A stretch of 64,000 bases of DNA from Bacteroidia bacterium (GTDB lineage Bacteria > Bacteroidota > Bacteroidia > J057), in assembly GCA_030430575.1 (NCBI GenBank), contig JAUIKF010000013.1:62001-126000 (forward strand), read 5' to 3'. Numbering within the stretch: the first letter of the stretch is position 1; each line of letters begins with the position of its first letter. The notes below the pieces were generated by a model. The model was not told where the DNA came from, did no database searches, and worked only from the letters and a program-made list of their open reading frames with translations. Shown one piece after another: positions 7,552 to 15,101 of the stretch. A program made the position numbers and the translations under genes.

Positions 7552-7671
7552 TTGCAGAATAATGATTGACGAACAAGGATTGTTGAAGGGAGGAGGCGTT
7601 TTTATTTCACATATCATTAATCCCTTCGACGTTGCTCAGGACATACCTTGTTCGATATTCTGCAATCATAG
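7549..7671. repeat. Long inverted repeat of the GAACAAGG family
   Basis: GATTGCAGAATA…GAACAAGG at 7549-7577 is mirrored by CCTTGTTC…TATTCTGCAATC at 7646-7669, forming a hairpin between the response regulator and kinase genes. The same arms recur at 20190-20220, 23608-23697, 49600-49690 and 54775-54805. Confidence 0.75.
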
Positions 7672-7716
7672 TCTTTTCTCCCATTCCCTCATCCTATCAT
7701 TCAATCATTCTCTCTA

Positions 7717-9177
7717 ATGAAATCTCTATTCTGGCGAATATCTGCTACCTTCATGGTGCTCCTGCTGGTGCTGGGAGTGGCCTATATTTGGATTACCAAA
7801 GACTCAGCAGATCGCTATTTCCAAGAGGCGACGCAGCGCCTCAATTCCTCCATCGCACAACACATGGTGGACCATATCCAGCCCATTCGCAACGGCGAAG
7901 TGGATACCACAGGGCTGAGTGACCTCATGCACTCTATGATGATCATCAACCCCGATGTAGAGGTCTACCTCCTAGATACAGAGGGGAAAATCCTTTCACA
8001 CGTAGCTCCCTATAAGAAAGTAAAGCTCACCGAGGTTCGACTAGGGCCTATCAACCAATTCTTGGAGACAAAAGAACTGAAAGCTTGCATCTTGGGTGAT
8101 GATCCGCGGAAACCTGGCCGTACGAAGGTTTTTTCAGCTGCTGAAATCCGGGAAAACAACCAACTGGTAGGATACGCCTATGTGATCTTGGTGAGTGAAG
8201 ATTATGATTCCGCGATGAGTTTTGTTTGGGGAAATTATATCCTCCGAGTCGGAATTATTTCCTTCTTGGTCACCCTATTGGCAGCATTGGTGATCGGGCT
8301 GGCGTTAATTTATTTTATTACCAAAAACCTCAACCGCATTGTAGCAACCGTAAAGCGCTTCAAGGAAGGCGATATGCACGCACGGATGCCTGCTGATTCA
8401 GGGGCCGAATTGCAAGAATTGGCTACCACTTTTAATGAGATGGCCGACACCCTGGTCAAGAATATTGACGAGCTGAAAGCGGTAGAGAATCTACGCCGGG
8501 AGCTGATTGCCAATGTCTCCCATGACTTAAGGACGCCCCTGGCGATCATGCGCGGATACGTCGAGACGCTTATCATGAAGGATGATTCACTAGGCTCTGA
8601 AGAGCGCCAACGCTACCTCAACACCGTGATGGCCAGCAATCACAAGCTCGAAAAAATGGTGGGAGACTTATTTGAGTTATCGAAATTAGAAGCAAAGCAG
8701 GTAACTCCTGTGATAGAGCCCTTTTTCATCGTAGAACTGGTTCAGGACATCACCCAAAAATATAAAATGCTGGCCGGCGAGAAAGGCATTGAAATCTCTC
8801 TCTCTCAGAGCGCTGAACTTCCCATGGTCCTGGCGGACATTGCCCTGGTAGAACGTGTTTTACAAAATCTATTGGACAATGCGATCAAATTTACACCATC
8901 TGGCGGAAAAGTGACCATCTCGCTAGCAGCAGGCGAAAGAGGCGTCGAAATCAAGGTTTCGGATACCGGAAAAGGCATTGCCGCAGAGGATTTACCCTAC
9001 GTCTTTGACCGTTATCATCAAGCGAATAAGGCTGGTCGAGAGGCAAAAGTGGGCGCAGGACTCGGCCTTGCCATTGTCAAGAAAATCCTGGAGATCCACA
9101 ATTCTACCATCGAGATTTCAAGCAAACTACAGCAAGGAACTTCCTTCCGCTTTCACCTGCCAGCTTATGAAGCATAA
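7717..9177 (+). CDS. Membrane sensor histidine kinase
   Basis: A 486-residue kinase paired with the response regulator at 6853. Order: transmembrane helix 1 (residues 7-26), periplasmic sensor region of about 140 residues, transmembrane helix 2 (about 177-202), HAMP (about 200-255), HisKA with ELIANVSHDLRTPL (phosphoacceptor His269), and HATPase with N box LLDNAIKF, G1 VSDTGKGI, F box VFDRYH and G2 GAGLGLAIVKKI. The extracytoplasmic part has a short YLLDTEGKILSHV stretch suggestive of a Cache/PAS-like fold, which is inference. The gap to the regulator gene holds a large inverted repeat, so expression of the two genes might be uncoupled. Confidence 0.95.
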   Translation: MKSLFWRISATFMVLLLVLGVAYIWITKDSADRYFQEATQRLNSSIAQHMVDHIQPIRNGEVDTTGLSDLMHSMMIINPDVEVYLLDTEGKILSHVAPYKKVKLTEVRLGPINQFLETKELKACILGDDPRKPGRTKVFSAAEIRENNQLVGYAYVILVSEDYDSAMSFVWGNYILRVGIISFLVTLLAALVIGLALIYFITKNLNRIVATVKRFKEGDMHARMPADSGAELQELATTFNEMADTLVKNIDELKAVENLRRELIANVSHDLRTPLAIMRGYVETLIMKDDSLGSEERQRYLNTVMASNHKLEKMVGDLFELSKLEAKQVTPVIEPFFIVELVQDITQKYKMLAGEKGIEISLSQSAELPMVLADIALVERVLQNLLDNAIKFTPSGGKVTISLAAGERGVEIKVSDTGKGIAAEDLPYVFDRYHQANKAGREAKVGAGLGLAIVKKILEIHNSTIEISSKLQQGTSFRFHLPAYEA

Positions 9178-9178
9178 A

Positions 9179-9206
9179 AAAACACCCTTCAGGGGAAAAG
9201 GGTGCT
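9179..9206. terminator. Hairpin after the histidine kinase gene
   Basis: CACCCTT and AAGGGTG enclose a short loop directly after the kinase stop codon, with an A-run before and only a weak T-run after. A plausible but not strong intrinsic terminator. Confidence 0.5.
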
Positions 9207-9265
9207 TAGGAATTAATCAATAATCTATCAATTAATAATTCTCAAGGTAGTGAGTGAAGTGTGCA

Positions 9266-9532
9266 TTATGATGCGCCGCCGCATTTTTCTATTGATCCGT
9301 GAATCCTCCCTGTGATATAGCCACAAGTGACGAGGAAAGGCTTATCGGTAACTTGAATACTCAACGTATCTGCTCGGGCATTATACTCAAAATCAGCTTT
9401 GATTCCGTGACCAGAGATAGTGCCACTATTTCCATTAGGGACGGCGATTCCGCCTCTCTCAAGTTCAGCTTTCAGACATTCGAATACTTTGGTGTTGACA
9501 CCGTGGAAGGTAACTTTGGAGCAAGAAGACAT
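9266..9532 (-). CDS. Small protein of unknown function
   Basis: An 88-residue protein without signal peptide or membrane segment. It contains four cysteines (in SSCSKV, FECLK, VTCGY and EKCGG) and looks like an alpha/beta fold: a predicted helix VNTKVFECLKAELERGG is followed by beta-like segments ADFEYNARADTLSIQVTDKPF. The ending CGGAS is unusual. I do not recognise the family. Coding is supported by start and stop placement, sensible amino-acid composition, and its isolation on the minus strand between two plus-strand genes. It could be part of a conserved Bacteroidota family of short hypothetical proteins. Confidence 0.6.
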   Translation of the reverse strand: MSSCSKVTFHGVNTKVFECLKAELERGGIAVPNGNSGTISGHGIKADFEYNARADTLSIQVTDKPFLVTCGYITGRIHGSIEKCGGAS

Positions 9533-9633
9533 AGTAGGAACAATTAAGGGTGAATAAAATGAGGTTTTGGCTTAATGGCTTTCATTTACTTCACTATGTC
9601 GGATGCTTCAAGTTAGAGGTAAATTATTCTTTT

Positions 9634-10470
9634 ATGAAAACTCTGCGCAGTATAATAGGAATGCTCTTGCTATATGGCCTGTTAGGGGGCTCTTCTGGAG
9701 ATATAGGGCAAAACTTTCATGCTAAAAAAGCAGCTGAGATAGTTGTCGAAGACTCTACTTTTTTTGCTTATTCTTTGGAAGAGGCTATGGAAAGTCCTGA
9801 CAAGGTTGTAGGGCTGATGCTAGAAGGGTATGATTATTTTCCTGAGGAAATATTCAAGCTTCATAGGCTTGGAACACTCTTTTTAGGAAATTGTACTTTC
9901 CCTGAATTTCCTCCTTCCATTTCACAACTCAAGCAATTATGGCGGATTTATTTTTCTGAACCACCTTTTATTCCCAAAGGAATTTCACAAATTCAAAACT
10001 TGACAACTATAGAGCTGGCAGGCTTTGCGTCGGGTGACCCTCCCATTCATACCTTTCAGATTTCAGATGAAGTATCGAGGTGTCCGAACCTTAAAAATAT
10101 ACGGGTTAAAATCTGTGATCCCGTGGGACTAGAAAAATTTGAGAATATTGAAAACGCCTTTTTTTATATGGTTGATAGTACAATGGCATTTTCCGGAATT
10201 TGCAATTGGAAAAAATTAAAGCGGCTTAGTTTGGCAGACATAGGTACTCAAAAACTTCCTTCATGTATCTACGATTTGCCAGAATTGGATGAGTTGAAGA
10301 TTGTATTTACCACCCTAAAAGAAATCTCAGTTCCTCCAAATGTTAAATGGAAAAAGGTAACTCTGATAGCCAATCAATTTTCTGAAACCGAAATAGAACG
10401 CCTTAAAAACAATCCCCCCGCAGATACGGTGATTTTTGAGCAGGAACTCTATAAATGGTCATTCCCTTGA
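9634..10470 (+). CDS. Exported leucine-rich-repeat-like protein
   Basis: From the ATG at 9634 the product is 278 residues with a signal peptide (MKTLRSIIGMLLLYGLL…). A longer frame from a GTG at 9550 would put 28 residues in front of this signal, so the inner start is preferred. The rest resembles degenerate leucine-rich repeats of about 23 residues: LHRLGTLFLGNC, LKQLWRIYFS, IQNLTTIELAG, CPNLKNIRVK, WKKLKRLSLAD and LPELDELKIVF each mark a beta-strand. LRR proteins usually bind proteins; the ligand is unknown. The gene is AT-rich relative to its neighbours and ends seven bases from the convergent TRAP permease gene. Confidence 0.78.
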   Translation: MKTLRSIIGMLLLYGLLGGSSGDIGQNFHAKKAAEIVVEDSTFFAYSLEEAMESPDKVVGLMLEGYDYFPEEIFKLHRLGTLFLGNCTFPEFPPSISQLKQLWRIYFSEPPFIPKGISQIQNLTTIELAGFASGDPPIHTFQISDEVSRCPNLKNIRVKICDPVGLEKFENIENAFFYMVDSTMAFSGICNWKKLKRLSLADIGTQKLPSCIYDLPELDELKIVFTTLKEISVPPNVKWKKVTLIANQFSETEIERLKNNPPADTVIFEQELYKWSFP

Positions 10471-10477
10471 CCTTTTT

Positions 10478-11794
10478 TCATCGCCCCATCAACCCCGGAA
10501 AGAAAATCATCAACCCCAGCACCACCAACTGAATCACCACAAAGGGGATAATCCCGCGATAGATCTGCTGAGTAGAGACATTCGGAGGCGCGACGCCTTT
10601 GAGGTAGAAGAGCGAGAAGCCAAAAGGAGGGGAAAGGAAGGAGGTCTGTAGATTGAGTGCAAATAGCACCCCGACCCATACGAGGTCCATTTCAAGCGCG
10701 ATAAAGATAGGCGTGACGACGGGGACGATGATGAAGATGATTTCGATAAAATCTATGAAAAAGCCTGCGATAAAAACGAGCGTCATCACGAGCAAAAGAA
10801 AGGCATAAGGCGAAAGATTGGCCGATTGGATGAGGTGTACCAAATAGCTGTCACCCTCCAACTCTCTGAATACCAGCGAGAATGCAGTTGCACCCACCAA
10901 AATCATAAACACCATAGCTGTCAGATGAGTAGTTTCTTTCCCCACTTCCTTGACGATTTTCCAATCAAATTTCCCTTCAATAGCTGTCAGGATAATGGCC
11001 CCCAAAGCGCCGATGGCTGCTGCTTCAGTAGGGGTAGCTTTTCCCGAAAATATAGAGCCAAGCACCGCCACGATCAGGCTCATCGGCAATAGAAAAGCTT
11101 TGACAATCCGGCCCACCATGCCTTCTTCCCTAAAAGCCTTCAAGGCTTCAGGCGGCATCGCTGGCGCAGCCTGTGGACGAAATATCGCCATTCCGACGAT
11201 GTACATCAGCATAAGCCCTACCAAGATGGCACTGGGGATGATGGCTGCTTTGAACAATTCACCTACCGTCGCCAGGCTATTCCCAGCGGTCGAACTGAGC
11301 TGACTGCTCAGCAAAATAAGGACGATGGAGGGGGGAATAATCTGCCCAAGGGTTCCAGAAGCGGCAATGGTTCCTGTGGCGAGTTCAGGACTATACCCAC
11401 GCTTGAGCATGGTAGGCAGACTGATTAACCCCATGGTGACCACGGTCGCTCCTACGATGCCCGTGGATGCAGCTAAGAGTGCTCCCACAATCACCACTGA
11501 GATCGCAAGCCCCCCACGAAATTTTCCGAATAGCAAGGCCATTGTCTCTAGCAGCCGTTCGGCAAGGCCGGACTTCTCCAACATGATGCCCATATACACA
11601 AATAGCGGCACGGCCATCAATATCTTATTGTCCATGATCCCAAACACACGGAAAGGCAAGGCACTGAACGCTTCTGGCCCCAGAAAGGCATATCCACAGA
11701 CGATCGCCGTTCCGCCCAAGGTAAATGCAACGGGAAATCCTGCCAAAATGAGGATAAAGATCAGACCAAATAATATGAGGGGGAGGGATTCCAA
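10478..11794 (-). CDS. TRAP transporter large permease subunit (DctM family)
   Basis: A 438-residue polytopic protein with about 12 membrane segments. DctM-family features are the N-terminal LILAGFPVAFTLGG, the AVPLFVYMGIMLEKSGLAERLL segment, GIVGATVVTMGLISLPTML, and the C-terminal FIDFIEIIFIIVPVVTPIF and LQTSFLSPPFGFSLFYLKGV motifs. It forms the ion-coupled translocation channel of a TRAP transporter, usually for C4-dicarboxylates, keto acids or sugar acids. The small subunit DctQ follows upstream at 11883-12392, separated by a heptamer repeat. No DctP substrate-binding protein gene is present nearby, so substrate cannot be inferred; DctP must be elsewhere or missing. Confidence 0.93.
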   Translation of the reverse strand: MESLPLILFGLIFILILAGFPVAFTLGGTAIVCGYAFLGPEAFSALPFRVFGIMDNKILMAVPLFVYMGIMLEKSGLAERLLETMALLFGKFRGGLAISVVIVGALLAASTGIVGATVVTMGLISLPTMLKRGYSPELATGTIAASGTLGQIIPPSIVLILLSSQLSSTAGNSLATVGELFKAAIIPSAILVGLMLMYIVGMAIFRPQAAPAMPPEALKAFREEGMVGRIVKAFLLPMSLIVAVLGSIFSGKATPTEAAAIGALGAIILTAIEGKFDWKIVKEVGKETTHLTAMVFMILVGATAFSLVFRELEGDSYLVHLIQSANLSPYAFLLLVMTLVFIAGFFIDFIEIIFIIVPVVTPIFIALEMDLVWVGVLFALNLQTSFLSPPFGFSLFYLKGVAPPNVSTQQIYRGIIPFVVIQLVVLGLMIFFPGLMGR

Positions 11795-11805
11795 AAGAAG
11801 GTTTT

Positions 11806-11840
11806 ATGTTTTAGGTTCAGGGTTCAGGGTTCAGGGTAGC
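11806..11840. repeat. Heptamer-type repeat (GGTTCAG units) between the TRAP permease genes
   Basis: Four to five copies of a GGTTCAG-type heptamer lie between the dctM-like and dctQ-like genes, preceded by a TTTTATGTTTTAGG variant and followed by CATTCA tracts. It belongs to the same period-7 repeat class as 1083-1175. Confidence 0.8.
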
Positions 11841-11882
11841 TTAAAAAGATTTTCATTCAACATTCAATCATTCAAAATTTCT

Positions 11883-12392
11883 TCATTCACCATTCAAAAT
11901 TGTTTGCAAAGACTTGATGGCCAAAGAGATGGCCTGTATGAGTATAAAGATAAATCCTAAGACAAGCACAAATTTGATCACATAAAACATGGGCAATCCT
12001 CCTGGCTCGGGTGACCGTTCGCCGATCATGAAGGATCGCCAAGCGATAGGCCAAGTCGTCTGAATCATGACCAGACAGAATGGCAATAAGAATACCACGG
12101 CTCCTATCAGATTGACGATTGCCTGTGTTTTCTCTGAAAATTTTTGAAAAAAGACATCCACCCGCACATGGCGCTCATGGAGGAGGGCATATCCTGCACC
12201 CAAAAGAAATAGGGTCGCAAAAAGTTGAACAGACAATTCCTCCATCCAAATCTGGTTCTTTTCCAAGCCATGGCGCATGCCGACATTGACGCAGACGACC
12301 AGGACCATCAGCGATGCCAGCCAGGAGATGGATTCTCCGACCCAGTTATTCAAACGATCTGCGAATTTGGTGAATGTGGTAAGCATAAGCAT
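11883..12392 (-). CDS. TRAP transporter small permease subunit (DctQ family)
   Basis: A 169-residue protein with four membrane segments (about residues 22-42, 55-75, 93-115 and 138-160). DctQ motifs are NWVGESISWLASLMVLVVCVN, WMEELSVQLFATLFLLGAGYALLHERHVRVD, and MIQTTWPIAWRSFMIGERSPEPGGLP; the last is highly characteristic. It pairs with the large subunit at 10478-11794 in the cytoplasmic membrane. Gene order Q then M is normal for TRAP operons, but the expected DctP gene before Q is absent: the next upstream gene is a MarR-type regulator on the same strand, which may control this pair. Confidence 0.92.
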   Translation of the reverse strand: MLMLTTFTKFADRLNNWVGESISWLASLMVLVVCVNVGMRHGLEKNQIWMEELSVQLFATLFLLGAGYALLHERHVRVDVFFQKFSEKTQAIVNLIGAVVFLLPFCLVMIQTTWPIAWRSFMIGERSPEPGGLPMFYVIKFVLVLGFIFILIQAISLAIKSLQTILNGE

Positions 12393-12397
12393 GAAGA

Positions 12398-12470
12398 ACG
12401 TTCTATGTTCTAAGTTTTAGGTGCTAGGTTGTGTCTGCGTAGAACATAGAACCTAAAACCTAGAACTTCT
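12398..12470. repeat. Inverted heptamer-type repeat between the MarR and TRAP genes
   Basis: GTTCTATGTTCTAAG… at 12398 is mirrored by TAGAACATAGAACCTAAAAC… ending at about 12466, an imperfect hairpin built from 7-bp units. Confidence 0.75.
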
Positions 12471-12472
12471 TT

Positions 12473-12928
12473 TTACCCCTCTTCTCTAATTTTATCTAGC
12501 AAATGATTCAATGTCTGTGCCTCGCTTTCATCCAAGGTTTGGAGCAACGTTTTGAGCTGATGATTTTGCTTATCGACAGTTGCCAATAGTTTTAAGCCCT
12601 GGTCTGAGATCTGGACGTCTACTAGGCGTTTATCCGTCGGGCAAGTTTTACGGATGACAAGCTCTTTCTTCAACAGGCGATCTACGATGCGTGAGCAGTC
12701 GGACATCTTGTCGAGCATGCGCTCTCGGATAGAAGCTGTCGAGATTGGCTTGGGATGCTGTCCGCGCAGGATGCGCAGGACGTTGTACTGCTGGACCGTG
12801 ATGCCGTGGTCCTTCAATGATGCCTTGATCCGTGAAAGCACCCAGTTATGGGTAAAGATCAAATTAACTGTCGCCTTGTGCCATTCATCCTGAAAACGAG
12901 CTTGTTGTATCGCCTCCTCTATCTTCAT
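12473..12928 (-). CDS. MarR-family transcriptional regulator
   Basis: A 151-residue winged-helix regulator from the ATG at 12928. Features: helix 1-2 dimer region, TVQQYNVLRILRGQHPKPISTASIRERMLDKMSDCSRIVDRLLKKELVIRK (the reading-head helices and start of the wing), TDKRLVDVQISDQGLKLL (wing and last core strand), and a C-terminal dimerisation helix. The longer open frame to 13057 adds residues that derive from the 108-bp dispersed block at 12987-13094 and are rejected. It lies immediately upstream of the TRAP permease pair on the same strand and is the best local candidate to regulate it. The ligand is unknown. Confidence 0.93.
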   Translation of the reverse strand: MKIEEAIQQARFQDEWHKATVNLIFTHNWVLSRIKASLKDHGITVQQYNVLRILRGQHPKPISTASIRERMLDKMSDCSRIVDRLLKKELVIRKTCPTDKRLVDVQISDQGLKLLATVDKQNHQLKTLLQTLDESEAQTLNHLLDKIREEG

Positions 12929-12986
12929 AGTAGTCCAATTTTCCGTAAAGGTAAGGCTTTTTTTATAGTTGTTTTTATTATTTGAT

Positions 12987-13094
12987 GTGTTACTTTTTTT
13001 AGAAAAAAGTAACCAAAAAATCGAAACGGGCCAACCAAGACCAACGCTTCTATCCATCCGCCCACGCCCGTTTCATCCCAGCCGCACTTTTTTT
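12987..13094. repeat. 108-bp dispersed block upstream of the MarR gene (copy 1)
   Basis: Contains the hairpin GTTACTTTTTT…AAAAAAGTAAC, then AACCAAAAAATCGAAACGGG, a variable centre, and CGCCCGTTTCATCCCAGCCG. It is nearly identical to 50952-51060. Read on the minus strand it gives a phantom peptide GWPVSIFWLLFSKKSNT in both places. Confidence 0.9.
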
Positions 13095-13152
13095 AATTAG
13101 GAATTTGCCTTATTCAGAATAGATTTTCACCTTTTACCCAAAGACGTGTAAT

Positions 13153-14169
13153 ATGAAAATCAACCAACATTTCTTCTTCATCCTTCTACTCATTCTTTCA
13201 GTTTTCGTAAGCTGCCAGTCAAATGATAAGCAGGGAGGACTCAGTTTTGATCATGAAAGGCAATCGCCTCCTTTGACACTTGAAATTGATTACTTGAAGA
13301 TGGGAAGCCATTATTTAGCACCAAAGGCTTTTTTCTTTCGAACGACATTTAAGAATCTTTCACCAGATACAGTCTGTTTTACAGTTATGTCATGTTCTTA
13401 TGGAAGCCATTTTAAAGTAGCTCCTTCGGATACATTTAAGGTTGTGGCAGATGTTTGTTTCAGTAATATAGCCCTTAAAATCAAGTTAGGGCCTAACGAA
13501 ACTTATGAAAATGCGCTCCCTATTTGCCTGAAAGAGGGGATGAAGGGATTAAATGATCAAAAGGTCAAAATTGCCTATCAATATACTGAAGGAGATTGCT
13601 ATGGTGATCTTAGTTTTCCCGATTCTAATGCGGTCAAGATATGGTCTAATGAGGTTATATTTAATCCCAACAACGATTTCAATTGGGACACCCTCAAATC
13701 TCATTTCCCTCAAAAAAACATCACTACATTTGACTTCAAACCTGATCGCACGCCTATTAATCAAGTCGAGGGCTTGCCACACTTAGATTCTGCTTTTTCG
13801 AAACATCTGATGAGCCAAGTAGAATATTATCAAAACTGGAAACCCTATGTGGAACTATATTACTTTTCCCTGAATGAATTTGCTGATGCCGAAAATGAAG
13901 TAGGAATCTTTCTAGCAACGATTGACTTTGACGGCCTGAGATATAACTTCGATTTAATCCAGTTTGATGCAAATGGGGCTGTCATCACCTATAAAACACT
14001 AGCCACTTCCTGGACTGCAGCCGAGTGCTTTGGATATACCCGAGCTTTTATTGATTCGGGTACTCTTATGCTCACACAACAGAAGGTGCAAAAATGTTTT
14101 GACGAATCTGTGGATGGATTTGAAGTCCAGGATAGCAGTGTGACAAAGACGAAGTTGGCTCTTCCATAG
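13153..14169 (+). CDS. Putative lipoprotein of unknown function
   Basis: A 338-residue protein with a lipoprotein signal: hydrophobic FFFILLLILSVFVSC gives a probable lipidated Cys22. The remainder is beta-rich; residues about 38-170 (LEIDYLKMGSHYLAPKAFFFRTTFKNLSPDTVCF…) look like an immunoglobulin-type domain. Several cysteines (SC, VC, IC, EGDC) could form disulfides after export. The C-terminal half contains no known motif. AT-rich compared with the neighbouring housekeeping genes. A hairpin with a T-run follows at 14183-14243. Family not recognised. Confidence 0.75.
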   Translation: MKINQHFFFILLLILSVFVSCQSNDKQGGLSFDHERQSPPLTLEIDYLKMGSHYLAPKAFFFRTTFKNLSPDTVCFTVMSCSYGSHFKVAPSDTFKVVADVCFSNIALKIKLGPNETYENALPICLKEGMKGLNDQKVKIAYQYTEGDCYGDLSFPDSNAVKIWSNEVIFNPNNDFNWDTLKSHFPQKNITTFDFKPDRTPINQVEGLPHLDSAFSKHLMSQVEYYQNWKPYVELYYFSLNEFADAENEVGIFLATIDFDGLRYNFDLIQFDANGAVITYKTLATSWTAAECFGYTRAFIDSGTLMLTQQKVQKCFDESVDGFEVQDSSVTKTKLALP

Positions 14170-14182
14170 CCTGGAGCGTTTA

Positions 14183-14243
14183 CCACGGATTCTCACGAGT
14201 TTTTCCCTAATCCGTGCAAATCCGTGTAATCCGTGGCTTTTTT
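14183..14243 (+). terminator. Intrinsic terminator-like hairpin with ATCCGTG repeats
   Basis: CCACGGATT at 14183-14191 pairs with AATCCGTGG at 14228-14236, followed by a T-run. The loop itself carries further ATCCGTG copies, a motif that looks like another dispersed repeat. It follows the lipoprotein stop codon. Confidence 0.65.
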
Positions 14244-14294
14244 CTTCTACATCAACCGTTTCAAGTGTAACTTGCAACAGGCAAAAAACACAAC

Positions 14295-15080
14295 ATGGAC
14301 TCCCTGCAAATACTCCAAACGGAACTCTTATCTGCTTTCCTACAAGCAGTCGATTTTGACCCTTTGGAACGATTAGAAGAGTTGATTCAAGAACAATTAC
14401 CCGTTGATTCCTTCCAATTTTACAACGCCGTATCCTCTGTGTATTCCTCTAAGATAGAAGGCGAAGAAATCGAATTCGATAGTTTTTATAAACACAAATT
14501 TCTAAACGTCCCTTATCAACCTGACTATACCAAAAGGTCAGACGATCTATTCAAAGCTTACGAATTCATCTATGAACATCCCCTCACAGCAGATAATGTC
14601 TTAAAGGCTCATCGTTTCATTAGCGAAAATTTATTACCAGCATCTCAGCGTGGGGTAATTAGGAACAATCCTATGTTTGTGATCAATGAGGAGGATCGAA
14701 TTGAATACGTTGCTTGTGACCCTTTTAAAGTGAGGGAAGAATGGGATCGGTTATTTTTAGATATTGCCAATTTGAAGGATAAAGCATTGAAGCCCGTGGA
14801 AGTATTTTTCTATGCATCGATGATTCATCTGATATTTCTCAAAATTCATCCCCTTCAAGATGGAAATGGCCGCACAGCACGTCTTATGGAGAAGTGGTTT
14901 TTGATGGTGAAATTAGGAGAGAAAGCTGCCTCTATTGACTTAGAGAAAAATTACTTCCTCCATAAACCTGCTTATTACCAAAACATCAGGGTATTGGGAT
15001 TAGAATATGAGGGGCTTGATTACAGCAAGGCATTGCCTTTTTTACAGATGACAATTAACAGGCTAAAAGGGGAAAAGTGA
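14295..15080 (+). CDS. Fic-domain protein (class II, self-inhibited type)
   Basis: A 261-residue protein with the complete Fic active site HPLQDGNGRTAR at residues 185-196; catalytic His185, Asp189, Asn191 and Arg193 positions are conserved. Fic enzymes usually transfer AMP from ATP to a hydroxyl side chain of a target protein. An inhibitory motif of the form (S/T)xxxE(G/N) is visible as SSKIEG (residues 51-56) in the N-terminal helical part, so this is a class II, auto-inhibited protein rather than one held by a separate antitoxin. No antitoxin gene is adjacent. The target flap precedes the Fic core around NPMFVINEED. The gene is AT-rich and convergent with the AraC-type gene. Confidence 0.92.
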   Translation: MDSLQILQTELLSAFLQAVDFDPLERLEELIQEQLPVDSFQFYNAVSSVYSSKIEGEEIEFDSFYKHKFLNVPYQPDYTKRSDDLFKAYEFIYEHPLTADNVLKAHRFISENLLPASQRGVIRNNPMFVINEEDRIEYVACDPFKVREEWDRLFLDIANLKDKALKPVEVFFYASMIHLIFLKIHPLQDGNGRTARLMEKWFLMVKLGEKAASIDLEKNYFLHKPAYYQNIRVLGLEYEGLDYSKALPFLQMTINRLKGEK

Positions 15081-15101
15081 TCTCTTTCCTTCCTCAAATG
15101 T

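Noticed and set aside
12929-13057. N-terminal extension of the MarR gene
   Set aside because: Encoded by the 108-bp dispersed block; the same peptide appears in front of an unrelated gene.
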